From: Strix aluco
Taxonomy: Eukaryota > Chordata > Aves > Strigiformes > Strigidae
Assembly (NCBI RefSeq): GCF_031877795.1
Contig: NC_133971.1
Span: 84,501-148,500 of the forward strand
Direction: 5' to 3'
DNA: 64,000 nucleotides
Part shown: piece after piece, positions 1 to 13,200 of the stretch
Layout of the letters: each line of letters begins with the position of its first letter
How positions within the stretch are numbered: the stretch's first letter is position 1
Program-made: the position numbers and the translations under genes
Notes under the pieces: generated by a model
The model's input: the letters and a program-made list of their open reading frames with translations, nothing else
What the model was told of the DNA's origin: nothing
Databases searched by the model: none

Positions 1-800
1 GCCCTTGGTGAAGCCACACTGGCTGTCTCAAATCACCTCCCTGTCTGCCATGTGCCTTAGCACAGCTTCTAGGAGGATCTCTTCCATGGTCTTCCCAGGC
101 ACAGAGGTGAGGCAGACAGGTCGGTAGTTCCCAGTGGCCTCCTTTCTACCCTGTTTAAAAATGGGCGCAGTGTTTCCATTTTTCCAGTCACCGAGGACTT
201 CAGCTGACTGCCATGACTTTTCAAATCTCATGGAGAGGGGCTTGGCAACTACATCAGCCAATTCCCTCAGGACTCTGGGATGCATCTTGTCAGGCCCCAC
301 AGACTTATGGATGTTCAGGTTCCTCAGGTGGTCTCAAATATGATCTTCTCTTACAGTGGGAGGGACTTTGCTCCCCCAGTCCCTGCCTTGAGGTCCATCC
401 ACTCGAGAGGTGCGGGAAGAGAGTTCAACAGTGAAGACTGAGGCAGGAAAGCTGTTGAGTACCTCAGCCTTCTCTGTCTGTTGTTGCTAGTTTGCCAGTC
501 GTGTTCCTTGTGGGCGGTATACTTTCTTTGACCTTCCTTTTCTGGCTGACATATTTATAGAAGCACTCTTATTATTCTTTGTGTCCCTTGCCAAGTTCAG
601 CTCCAGCTGCCCCTTGGCCTTCCTGACCCCATCCCTACCCAACTGGGCAACATCCCTGTGCTCTTGCCAGGGTACCTCTCCCTGCCTCCACTGCCTGTGC
701 ATTTCCTTCATGCCCTTTAGTTTGACCAGCAGGTGACAATGCACCATCACCCACATTTTCAGCTGACTGACCTTCCACATCCAGAGCCTCGTACCTGTTG
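1..800 (-). mobile_element. CR1 LINE fragment, reverse-transcriptase region, decayed
   Basis: On the minus strand this reads as the middle of a CR1 non-LTR retrotransposon ORF2. Recognisable stretches run in order from about 740 down to 1: the linker ahead of the RT (KAKGQLELNLARDTKNNKSA near 580-620), then FPASVFTV near 430-450, [17 protein letters not shown] near 250-300, and [20 protein letters not shown] near 70-130. The copy continues past the left window edge. In-frame stops, for example near 30 and near 340, show that it is dead. The 5' limit near 800 is approximate. It is antisense to FRMPD1 and is either in its upstream intron or outside the gene. Confidence 0.88.
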
Positions 801-3800
801 TACAGAGGCTCCCGGGGAGGCGAGGTTGGCAGGGAGGGCGTTTGCCTGCCTCCCTGAGCGTGGACTTGCCTCCATTCACGCCTTTCCTTCAAGTTATTGC
901 CTTCTGCCTGGTGCTGAGAGGATACAGGATTGCTTTGATCTCGTTGTTTTTTCTGGTGGGTGTTTCTGCCTCAGGGAGGGCAGAGCATGGTTCCGCTACC
1001 ACCTTCAGCCTTTTTGGCAAGAGCAGCTACAGTTTGGATACTGGCAGGACTGTGGACTTACGTTCCTCTGCCATGAAGAGGCAAAGGGAAAGGAAGACAT
1101 GACAAAATGCACAACCCTGCCATGTATTTTTCACAGCTTGTTCTGGAAGGTGGCTTTCACGGCTGTAGTGTGTAGCATCCTCACACACTGCATGGATGGC
1201 ATGGACACCTTGGCTTTTTCTTCAGGGGAAATGCTGAAGTTCACTGTTACTACTTTGAAGCCCAAGAGCTCTGGTCTGGAATGAGCCATCTGTCAAAGGG
1301 TAGGAGGAACAATAAGACACTGAGGCTGCATTAACAGCAATGAATAGTGTTAGTACCATCAGTCTTGCTGCCTTTGGGAGACTCGTCAGGACGAGAGGCC
1401 AATTTTGGAGCTGGACCCCCTCCTGAGGAGCAACAGACTGCTTTTTAAAGATCTAATCCAGTGCACAGGTTTTGACCATGTGTCAAAAGAGAGGTTCAGT
1501 TTTGATGAAGAGCAGAAGGGACCAGTACAAAGCCCTGTATTTACATTTTGGGCCATGGAACACACTGCCATTGAATCTTACTGCCTGTATTTTCAACACC
1601 ACAAATTTTGACTGTGAGCTCTAAGGCTTTTCCAGTTCAAGGGAAGGGAAGCAGATGTTTAGAACTTGTAGACACATCTGCACAAGGAATGCAGAGGTTG
1701 CTGCTAGTGTTGGGGTCCCTGGCATGTTAGTGTGGTCAGAGGCAGGGTTTGTATTGTCCATGATCAGACAGCCTTGTTGCACATGGTGGGGCTTCCTGTG
1801 AGGGCTCTGTAGGATTAGCTGGAGCTTAGAGACTCAAGTTAAGAGGCTGGAGCTGTCTGCTCTCCTAATTATCTCTGCTCTAAGCAGTACTGCAGAGTGG
1901 CTGGGGGCTGACTTGAAAATGAGAGGTGGAAGAAGCCTTAAAGGCCCTTTACTCCCTTAGTAAATTCACATGTGAGGCAGGAGTACTGCATTAATCTTTG
2001 CGTAGCTGCACAGACTCCTGATACATGCTCCCTATACCCCACAGAGAGCAAGTTACAGTAATTAGGTACCTGCTGCCAAGCCTAGCTTCATCTTCCACTG
2101 GCACCATCAGCAGGGCTGGCAGCAACAGTGGTAAGGCAAATGCTGATCACCCGCTTTTCAGGTAGAAAAGTGTATTTTGGAAAGAAGATGTAATTGTTCT
2201 GCATCTGCTATTAATGCATGTATTCTCACAGGAGTATTTGTGTCATAGCTGCTGGCTCCCAGTATTTAGAACAAATCAGGCCCCAAACTTCAGGAAATTT
2301 AAAGCAAACAAAAAACTTGAATTCTTCTCCATTTGCCTTGTGAGGATGCACCTGGGATCATCTATCAAGGGTGATTTGTTGCCACTGTAAAGGTCAGATA
2401 CTTTGCTCTCATGGTAGAAATCAGACCAAATCTGGAACTTCCAGCCATCAGTATAACTCTAGAGCAGGGGCTCTGGAACATCAGTATGAGGGTGGTTGGG
2501 CTGTACTGAGAGTGAGTTGTTAGGACTGATGTGAAGATGGAGTGATACAGAAATATCCTGTATGTACACCTCCTGTGTTGGCCACAGCTGGGTGTCCTGC
2601 CCTGCCAATCTGCTGAGTCTCTAATGTCCATGGGAGGTTCTGGGAGCCTTGCAGGGAGGTGCAGGTTCAAGGGAGCCCTTAAAAAGCAGAACAAAGGAAT
2701 TTTCCTCAGCTGTCTTGACCACCTCTGACAGTGTCTGTGGGAGAAGGCAGAAGACAGGTCATCTTTCTCGTTGTGTCCCAGCTCTCGGAGCTCAGACAGA
2801 CAGCCGGAGTCAGACCTGCCCATCATCTCCTCTGGCTGCCTGTTTTTCTGGTTGCTCTCAGGTGGCCTGCCTGATGTCTCTGGCAGAATCAAAAAGCTGT
2901 ATAAGAACAGTCACCATGCCAAATACCCTGAAGAGAGTCAGGGGCCATTTAACCTAGGTTATCCATGTTCTCCTTACTTGTTACTCTGAGGAAGTCTGAA
3001 TTTTGGCCTGATGCTGTCTCAGCAATGTGCAGGGTGCCAGTGGGGAAAAAATTGCAGCAGAAGAGGATGGACTGTGTTCCCACAAACTGTTATACTCTTC
3101 TTAGCCTTTCAGGGCTGCTTGCCACATGCACAGTGGTTTGTACGTTGAAGTCTTGCTGCACGGGCAGTGAGCAAGTGAATTATGAGCAGCAGACCTCTGT
3201 TCACCCCGAGGAGCACCGAAGTGTCACAGCTCTTTGTCAGTACCCATTATTGTACTGTGCTTTGGGGGCTGGGAGAGGACAGGGCACATTATACACTATT
3301 TGGATTTTAGTATTGCCTGCCTTGAGATTGCTCGCTGCTGACTGGCATCCATTACAAGAAGTACTTAGAAAGATGCTTCCAAAAGCCCAGATGAGTGGAG
3401 ATATGGGTGGACCACATCCAGAGCTGTTTTATGACAGCTTACTGCAACTGCTTCTGTTCATGCAGTTCTCTGCCATCAGTGAGTGGAGACCTGCTGATTC
3501 TGACTGCTGTTCCTGCTGCTACATTTTGATGGTAGTGAACACTTTAAAACAAAGATGTAATTTCAAAAACAGTGAAACTTTTGTCCATCAGAAAATTTCA
3601 GTTTGATGGATTAATACTTTCCATGTAATGATGTGAGAAAAATTGAAGTATTCTCCTTGAAAGCTGGTTTTGTTTTTTTTCCTGCCAGTCAAGTTTGGGC
3701 TAGCTGACTGAATACTCCTCCATTTGGTGCCTTCTGCCTGATTGCACAGTTGGTACCCATTTCTCCACAGCTTCCTCTCCTTGTACAGCGGGCTGCAACC

Positions 3801-6800
3801 AACTTTTTGCTCCATTTTGGAGTGGACAAGAACCATGTGATGTGAGATCAGGTCTATGTTGTCCTTGTTTGCAGCAGGGGTGGAATTCATGAACCTGTTG
3901 TGCTGCTGCAGTGGCTGAGAGGGAGGCTGCAGAAAAGGAGGCTTGTGGGGAAGCAGTGTTATTGCTGCCGTGGAAGAGGTACATGGCGTACAGACAGTGA
4001 AGACTGGCAGTTCTTGTGTCCTCAGTTGCTCCAGGCAAGTGACAGTGCACTTCCCAGCACTGCTGTCTGTTGTACTGCCCAGTGGCTACACGCTCTGAGG
4101 TTTGTCAAGGTCCTGATCTTCAAGTCAGTGTTGTTCCTGAACAGCCAGAATTGCCCACCCAGGTTTCCTCTGACACGCCCAGCAATGGCTGTCTGGATGG
4201 GTCAGTTAGCCATGCAAATACCTGTCAAGTCTTGGCTTCCTCTGACAGAGTTTAAGGATCTTTGTGTATTACAATCCTAGCCCACTCAAGCTGCTTAGTG
4301 ACGTGCTTGAGGGCTTGGCTCAAGAACAGTTGCAAAAGGGTGGTTGGGAGAAGGACTCAGGTCAGAGCTTTGGCAGGACGTCTTTGAAGCAAAGAGGAGA
4401 TGCCACCTGCACATGCGTGATGGGTCTGTACAAAGGGATGGGTGACCCTGTCCCGCTCAGCATGAGTGCAGGTGCCTGTGTGCCATGGGGACATCATGAG
4501 AAAGATGACTGCTGCCTTGTGTTTTGCACTGTTACAGGGTAATATCTACCAAAACTGCCTCTTCTAAGATGCCTATTATTTGGCTCAAGTATTCTGGTTT
4601 ACTGAAGGGACAATGTGGGTTTTTTTCTCTTTTAGTATTCCATCTGGGTTCTCTAAGCATTTATGTTTGTTCTTCAGGCTTTTCCTCCTTGTTCTGCAGG
4701 TTAAGAGACTTCCTCCAGAAATTCTGTTTTGTGAAGCACACCAGAAGCATAGAAAGGAAAGGCTGTTCTTTCTGCAAAGTAAAAGATACGGGGCAGGGGT
4801 AGAGGGTGCAGATGCACGTGGACGTAATGAGAAGGCACCAGAGAACAGCTGATCTCAGTGCATCAGTAGCTGAAGCGGGTGACTTCTAGGCATCCAAGCA
4901 GAGAGCCTCTTGGGAGGAAGGGCCAGCTGCAGGCAGGACTTTCTCATGGTTCAGAGGGGAATATTAGAGCATTTGAAGGGATGTAGGAAAGCCAAAGCAC
5001 TTTACACTACTGAGAAGGAGATTAAATCAAAGTCAGAAGATGGCTGCAGCCACACTGTCACGTGAGTGTTACAGTGTCTAAGGAGCTGACTGTCAGAAAT
5101 GGTGCAATACAGAGGCTGAAAGGAAGCATGCGAAGCAGATGATGACTGCTCAAGCCTTGGTCTGACATGTCCTATGTATGTCTTTCAGGCTGCAGAACTG
5201 CTGTACTTCTGCTTGTTCTGTGGTTATTTCCCAGTCATCCTCTGGAAAGGGAGCAGATTTCTCATCCTGCAAGCTCTAATTTCCTTCAGAAAACACTGCT
5301 TGGTTGCAAGGGCACATGTTTTTGGTTCAGACATGCTGTTCAGAGGCAGATACAGGAGGAGTGTGTCAGAAGGAGCAGTTTTGAATTGTGTAGCATAAGA
5401 AAGAGCAGCCAGGAGAATCCTCAGTGAAACAACTCCTGAAGGGTTGAATTTTATGGCCTTCTTTTCTGTCCATTTCTACACAGGCGGGTAGTGAAATGGG
5501 CTCAAATGGCTTCCTGGGAGGGAAAGAGACATCAACAAATGTTGGTCCTGTGGTCTCACCCTTGTTAGAAAAGACGGGTTAGGGGAAGTGTTGCGAGTTG
5601 GGAGGGTGCTGAGGGGAAAAGGTCCAGTTTGTCTTGAGACAAAATGTTTTGTGACTCATTTCTGCCAACTTCCAACCATCTCTTTTATATTTTGTTATTC
5701 TGAAGTTAGCTTACTGATATTTCTGCTACAGCAGAGCTCCTGCTATGGACCAGCAGCCTGCTGTCCTGTGCACTGTCCCAGCATAACAGACAATGTCCTC
5801 GATGCGCAGAACTTACTGTCTGAGCAGAAGGCACAAGAGAGGAGCTCAGGACATACAAATCTTGCAAGCTGACCAGAAGACACAGTGTGAAAGGTAGATA
5901 TGATAATTCTGTTTCCTTGCTGAAATACAATACAAAGAGTTTATATTCTTCATGATTTCTTGTAGATGCAGACATATTTCCTGTCTGGTTCACTTGCAGC
6001 TCACAGTTCTTTCCAGTGTTTGAATGAGTTACGAAAATGATATGTGGCTGCTGCCTTTCTGCATCTTGGAAGGCACAGTGTTAAAATGGCAAATTATCTG
6101 GTTTGATAGAGGAATCATGGGCTGGCAGGTTCAGTTTGGGGTCTGGAAGCTGACCTAGCCTTTGCATCTTCCAAAGAAGGAATGTTTTTAGGTTCCATTA
6201 AAGTCACAGTGAATTAAGCAAATCTGAGCCAAACCCTTCTAATGCTGCAGTTCTTCAGTTCAGTGGGATTAAAAACATTCTATCAACAGCAGAGGGTACA
6301 CACACAAGGAGCAGGTTGGGTGAGTGGCCATTTTCATATTGTTGAACTAGAGCTTTTAAATGGAAGATCCTGGATGAGCCACTCACTTTACTGATTTCTG
6401 GAACCACATAAGTTCGCAGACCTCCAGGACTGGTAGACGTCAGTACACTGGACCAGTTTTGTCAGAGATAGACAAATTTGCGCTTGTGACCTTGGTTTAG
6501 AGACTAGTTCTGCTGGTGCAAACAGCAGTGTGCAGGAGCTTGTGCTGGCCACTCAGTTTCTTGCTTTGTCACCGCTCTTTGTAAAATTACTGTGGCTGTA
6601 TTCATCCAGGAGAAAATCTGTCACAGTGAGGCTCCCCAAGGCAGCCAGGAGTTGGCTGTAAATGCCACTGTTGGGCCCACTGAGTCTGAAGGCTGTGTGC
6701 TGGTCCCCGAGATGATGGTCAGTGGAAGAAGTGTGTCTAGTTTGAATCAATGTACAGTTGGGTGTTACCAAACTTATCATTCAGAGATCCTGGACTAAAA

Positions 6801-7165
6801 TGGAGAAGGCCTTTCCAATGCCTAGGTACGGCAGCTTTCTCGTGTTGAGAAAACATATCACTGGATCCAGAAACAGTGAAAAAGGAATACAAAGCTTTCT
6901 GGGTCATTCTCTGCCATGAGTAGTTAATACACTATGACCACCAACATGGACTGACCAGAAGCACAAGGCAGGGGGGACTGGATGGGCAGGAGGTAAGTGT
7001 ACAGATGTTAACATCCTCTGTTAAAGCATGTGGACTTCCCAGGTTGCCAGTGGATCTCTTTATTACAAAGGAGTTGTGAATTGGTGTTGGTAACTCTGAA
7101 CAGTGTCTAGAAGATTCCCTCAATCTTTTATCATTCCGTTTTCCTGTGATTTCTGTCACTTTCAG
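801..7165. other. Non-coding stretch upstream of the first FRMPD1 coding exon
   Basis: I find no recognisable coding exon, RNA gene or well-defined repeat here. The first FRMPD1 coding exon starts right after a splice acceptor, so this stretch is most likely a 5' intron of FRMPD1, with one or more untranslated exons here or left of the window. A 213-codon open frame at 2965-3606 is discussed in the findings; I do not call it a gene. Confidence 0.5.
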
Positions 7166-7169
7166 GTAA

Positions 7170-7270
7170 ATGGAAGATTTGGACACTAACTTAACCCAGA
7201 CACGCAAAGCGTGTAGAATAGAGCAAATGGTAGCAAAATGGCTTCATCGCTCTCGGGATGGTGCATCCAG
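7170..7270 (+). CDS. FRMPD1: FRMPD1 coding exon 1 (residues 1-33)
   Basis: The exon opens at 7166 after ttcag, and the ATG follows four bases later. It encodes a short basic N-terminus with [15 protein letters not shown], the segment that identifies FRMPD1. The donor gtaaac lies at 7271. It ends two bases into an Arg codon. Confidence 0.9.
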
Positions 7271-10200
7271 GTAAACATGTTTTCTGTGAAAGGAATATCT
7301 GTTACCACCTTTGATCAGAGACAGCACAAGCTTGTTCCCAACAAACAGGGGCAGTTGCAGGTTGCAGACCTTACTCATTGTTTCAGTTGTTCTTGGGAAA
7401 TATGCATACAGTTGTCACTAGAAAAAGCAGTGTTTTTAAGCATCTCCCTTTGTTTCTGGGGACAGATGTTCCTGCTTTCACCCGTACTGGTTTTCAGCCA
7501 CATCTGCAGAAAAGCAGTACTGCTCAATGTGAAATGTGCTTTTCTTGAAGATGGGGTTGTACTTCTCTTTGTATCTTGCTGTTGGCCCGTGTTTTTAGGG
7601 TAAGACTGGGTTGCATTTACAAGGGATCCTGGCCCACAGCTGCTTTACTTCCCTAAGGTCTGTGAATCAACATTAAGCTGGACTGGATCCTGGCAGAAGC
7701 AAAGAACTGTAAATTCTCTCGCTGCCTTGATGGGTAATGGTGTTGCTGTGATCTGTGCAGGTCAGGGCTTGCTGCAGGGCACACCTGGAGTTCTCCCTCT
7801 GTGTGACCACTGGGCTGAAAGGGTTGTGGTTACAACCAGCTGGTGCCACTGGTGTGATGTCTTCGGCTTTCTGTGGAGCCTGGGGGGGTCACTGCTGGCC
7901 TGTGCAGTGCTGGGTACCAAGGCAGGCGATGGCCTCTTTGTGTACTGGTGCAGCCCACTGGAAGTGGGGGGATGGGTATGTGCATGAATCTATGCCCCTT
8001 CAGTGAAGAATCTTCTGACTGAATGTTCATGAATCACCGGCTTCATGTCTTACAGGGGCAGAGTGTCTGCGACCGAGAGTTCCAGTGATGGCAGTGGCCA
8101 GCCTGCCAGCCGTGTCAAACTTACTGTCACGGTATACAAAGATTTGGTCCTCCACCACTACGGCTTTGAGATTTGTCCAAACCTTCCTCTTACAATTGCA
8201 TCTGTCACTGCAGGTAAGCACTGATTCCTCCCCCTGCAGCCACAGGTGTGAGAAGCCTGAGCTGTCCCAGATGGCCTTAGTGATAAACTCCTGACAGGTA
8301 TTTCTGAGTTTCTCGGATACCTCTGGTTGGCATGTGATCCTTGAATAATGAGGGCAAAAGCTGATGTGCCTGTGGTGTGCAGAGTGCTTGAAGATCTACC
8401 TGATTGTGATGGCATGGAGGAAATCTGAGCCAATAGCAGCTTCACTGCTAATCCTTCACCTGCACTTGGACACAACTGACCTTTAGGGATGCAAAGAGCT
8501 GCTTCAAAGTTCTTTCTGGTGTTTTATATGAAATTCACAGGAAAAATTTTATCTCAGAGGTCTTATTCTGCAGTGGCCCTGGTGATCTGTTGTTGAAAGT
8601 GCTCTTTGGGCTTACAGCCCTGCAATGCAGAGAGGATCACTGCTAGTTACAGGCAGCCCAGGTGAAATTCTGCTTAAGTCAAGAAGATCAGCTCTTCCAG
8701 TTATAAAAGAGAGCGATACAACTCTGCTTTTAAGGTGGCTTGGGAGGTTTGAATCAAAAACTGTGGATCTGTTTTTTATTTATTTTTTTAATGGGTACAC
8801 AAAAATGGCTGCTTTTTACCTGTTGGTGTGAGTGTGACAGCCAGAGAAAGACTGTGCCTGAGCTGGGCAGGTGGGTGTTGTGGGGAGGGTGGCTGGAGGG
8901 CTGGCCTGGGCTCTGCCTGTCCGGCTGCCCATGTGGGCTCTGGCATCCCCCGTCTGCCTAGGGTGGGATGTTTAACATAAAGGCACTATGGTGTGGTCTG
9001 TCTTTTCACAGTGCTTTTGAGTGAAATTTTCTCTTTATGTCCCTTTCCATGTGAAACGTGGCTAAATTACCTGAGAGTTTTGGGGTCTGAGAAGTGGGGA
9101 AGAAGGTTTTCTGTTGCACTTTTCTTTTTTCCTAATCAGAAAGGATCAACATTCTGTTAAAACTAAGGCACAAAGAAAGCTGTCCTTTTAAGTCCTGTCC
9201 GTTGCTGTGGGAGCCCACGGCTAAAAGCCCTGTGTTTAATTCCAAATGATTGTCTTCACGTTTTGCCTTTCACGTATGGCACCTGGTGCCAGGGTCTCCC
9301 TGAGGGACTGGTGGCAGGTGTTGGTTGGGTGTGTGGGCTCTGGCAGAGAGGTTCAGTAGTGTGTGTCGTGGTGGAGCTGGGGTCCGCCTGCTCCTTAGCC
9401 CCTTGGATCCTGTGGCTGCTACTCTCCTGGAAAGCAAAGCTCAGAAACCATCCTCTTCCCTGTTGTGGGTTCTCCCAGCACACTGTGGTTAAGGTGACCT
9501 CCTCTGGGCTCTCCTGGGTGGCAGAGGGGAGTCACTGTGCTGGGAATCCACCCGCACTTCCCAGGGGTGCTGCAGACCTTGGGGTGACCGTCGGTATGCT
9601 GGGAGCACTGAGCCCTGGCCCATGTGCCGCCTGTAGTCAGCTACTGGGATGTCACCCTCAGGGCCAGGCCAGGGTGTGAATCCTGCAGAGAGGGACCCCT
9701 GAGCTGCGGGAGCTGCTCAGGGCCCTGGGGCCTCCACGGGCCTAGGGCTAGCAGGCAGGCAAAGGGAAAGGCAGTGCTGCTACCCCCAGTACTCCTGTGG
9801 TTTCTTGAGGGCCTGTGAGCCCTCCGGCTGCATCCTGGACTAGGACTGTGTGGTGGGCTGTGACGAGGAAAAAGGGTTGCGCAAGGATGATTTTCTGTGA
9901 TGCAGGGGCAGCTTGTGGGGCCAGAAGAGCCTGGGTGAGGCAGCATGGACATGGGCAGTGGTACACCAGCTGTCATCAAGGCCCAGCGTCCTTTGGCCCC
10001 TTTTTATTTTGCCATCCAGAGGCAGTTGGTGAGGCGTGTGGGTGCTGGGTGGGAAGAGGAGCTCGCAGTGGGTGTCCCCCGTGGGGGAAGGTCTGCTGGT
10101 GTGGTGCTGTTGTGACTGACAGTGTGCTGGTCACCCACAGGGAGCACCGCCGAAGGGAAGCTGCAGCCGGGTGACCAGCTCCTCCTGATAAACTCCACCG

Positions 10201-13200
10201 CGGTGGACGACGTGTCTGTCGAACGAGCAGCTGACATCATCAGGTGTGGTCCTGAATGGCCCATGGGGACAAGGCAGCAGAGGCCTGAGAGGAGACGTGC
10301 GGGGACCGGGTCTCACCGAGGGCTGCAGAGGAACCTCTCCATTTCCTGGGGTGCTGTGCTCAGCGCGGGCCTGCCCCACAGGAAGGAGGTGGCCCTGTGA
10401 CTGAAGGGCACAGCAGCCCAGGAGAGTGGGGTTCCCAGCTTTCCTCTGCCGTGTTGGTGCCTGGCTGAGAACCTTCCCTCACGGGGGGATGGGGGAGCCG
10501 AAGGCCTCGCCGGCACCACCTGCCATGACAGTGGGAAGGAAGGCGTGGGCAGTGCTGACCCTGGCTGACTGCATGTCTCTGTTACAGGGAGGCTGGTGAC
10601 GAGCTCCTCCTAACCATCCTGCGCTGCACGTCGGTAAATGGCCTTTCTTCAGCACTCTCAGCACTCCCAGCAGCACCCCCCCAGAGCACCATGGCCGGCA
10701 GTGTGGCTCGCGGGGAAGGTGGGGTGGCTGGGCTGGCATGCAGGACACGAGGGCCTGACCAAAGCCATGAGGGAGCTGCGAGGGTCCTCTGCTTTCACAC
10801 ACGCCCTTTGAGGAGGTTTTGGGGAGAACCAGCAGTAACTCCTCACCACTCCCCTGGGTGCAGGGTCGGCGTGGCTTGCAGAGCCAGCCACACGGAGAGG
10901 CTTGCGAAGCAGTTTGAGCACATGGTCCCCGGAGCTGGAGGCTCCATCAGGAGCTGTGAGGGCCCAGCAGGCTCCGCAGGGGCCAGGAGGCCACAGTGAC
11001 TGGAATGCAGGCAGGTCTTCTTGGCAAGCTGTGGCCAGGTCACAAAGAACAGCCTGGAGTGCTCTCCATGTGCTGGGGCTGTCTGGGCCATGGGGACCCC
11101 TGGACACGACAGTCAGGAGTTGAGGCTGCAGGCCCAGCACCCGCCTTAGGTGCTCCTTGGAAGCTCTTATGGCTTTCCTTTCCAAGTGCTGGAAAAATTT
11201 ATCCCTTTTTCTCCAGGCTCCATCTGGTTAAGGGCTGGGACCTGGGTGTGGATCATACTTAGGGAGTAGAAGCAAAGTTTGAGTACAAAACTTGGTGCTG
11301 ATGGCCCATTCCTGTAGCATAAAATTCCCCAGAAGGCATGTACTGCCGACGTGCTGTGTTTGTCCACATGATTTCAATGTGTGTAAAAGCTGAGCTGCAA
11401 AGCAAGGACAAAATTGGGTTTGTGTGCTTTTTGGCTTCTTGTGATGTATGAAAGTGGCCTGAGGGGGATTTTCCCCCCGCTCCAGAAAGCATTTTGGGAG
11501 TGTGTTTTGTTTGTTTGGAGGTCTTCTTTATTTTGATTTATTCTTAGACACAAGAAAGATTCCTTCAGAAGAGTTACTGGAGCTCTCAGGTCATGAGGTT
11601 TCTTGGCTGTTCAGTAGAGGTACATTAAAGAGAAAATTTCTTAAATATATTTTTCCTGCTCAGAGTTTTCCATGTGTAGGCATTCAATGGATGTGCACAA
11701 TGCCAAAGTAACCAGAAAAACTTTAAGCAAACCCACTGAACAGTGGCTTCCTTCTTTTGTTAATCTGATCTCCCTTGCCTACTACACTGGCCGTAAGTCT
11801 TGCCAGTGCTTGATCTGGCTCTGGAGATAAAAGTGAGAGTTGGTTATGCAAGACCTGAATGCCTGCCTAAAGGGGGGAAATGCAATGGCTTTTCAGAGAG
11901 AAAGGATTTGGAAAACCCTTCACGGGATTTGGAACACCCTTCACAGGCCTTCATGCATTGTTGAGAAGCAAATGGGGCACAAACCCATTTTTGTTTTTTC
12001 CTTTGCAGGTCACCTCCAAATACAGCCAAGGCTGATCTGGGGTTTGGGGTTGGCTCTTGCCGCACTCTGAAGGCAGCTGTGCTTAGAGCTGAGAGGTAAA
12101 GCCTCCCATCAACGATACCAGACCCGCTGCCGGGGCTGCTCTGGCCACACTGGAAGGGATGTGGGTGGCCTTGGCCCTCCTCAGGGCAGCTGCGGGGCAT
12201 GATGCTCTGTACAGCCTGGTTCTGTACAGACTCTGGCAGGGCTTGCGGGCTAGGCACAGACACTCCTTCCTGCCTCCCTTCCTCTGTCCTTGCCAAATGG
12301 CCTTGGGGCGAGATGGGGCTGTGGCAGTTTGGGAGGCACCTGCGCCTCTGGCAGGAGTATAGAAGTTGCTCTACCTCGAAGTTGTCTAGGAGGATACTGA
12401 GGGCCACTGCCTCTGTTCTTCTTAGGGAATATTGTGCTTTACAGGAGCAGGATGTTTGGGCACAAGAACTCAGTGGTTCTTAGGCCCATGTGGTGTCTTG
12501 TGAGCTTGGTAGGCCCCCGTCATGGTGGAAGCATCATTAAGTGACAGCGGTGCAATGAAGTTAAGGTGGCTTTTTAACCTTGAGCAGTTTTCTTAAACAT
12601 TTGCAATTTGAGAGTATGCTCTAGAAACCCCAGCTGAGCTGGGAAGTGCTGTGTACAGGGCTGTGTTTTTGTGATGCACTGACAGGGGGTTTTGTCTGTC
12701 ACTGCAAGGCACTCTGCATGTGTTGGTTTACGGTGCTGTGTACTCCCACTGCAAGCCAGCTGTTGGTAGATTAACAGTTGTTCTGCAGGGTCCTGTCTTC
12801 ATTGCAGGAGTTGGGGAGATCCTCAGCACAGCAGCTGGTTAACATGCAATGAAATTAGGAGTGTGTACAGCATGTGTTGCACATGTGTCCACTGGCTGGA
12901 TAGCTGGATTTGGGTTTGGTCAAAAAGGCCCATAGGAAGCCTGGGGGCTGAGAGACTCCTAACCTGTTCTTGTAAGTGCGAGACAGTGTGGTGTGAGCAG
13001 CTTCAACAAGGGCCGTGACCGCACACCTGTCTGTACTGTGCACCTCTGCCTCTCGTACATGACTGCAACAGACTGAGCCGCTAACCAAGTGCTGTTGTTT
13101 TTCCAGGGGGGGCCTAAGTCATCATTTCTTACTGCAGAGAAGAGGGCAAGGCTTAAAACAAACCCGGTGAAAGTACGGTTTGCAGAGGAAGTGCTGGTGA

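Noticed and set aside
733-1284. 183-codon plus-strand frame
   Set aside because: It begins in the decayed CR1 fragment on the opposite strand and shows no known domain.
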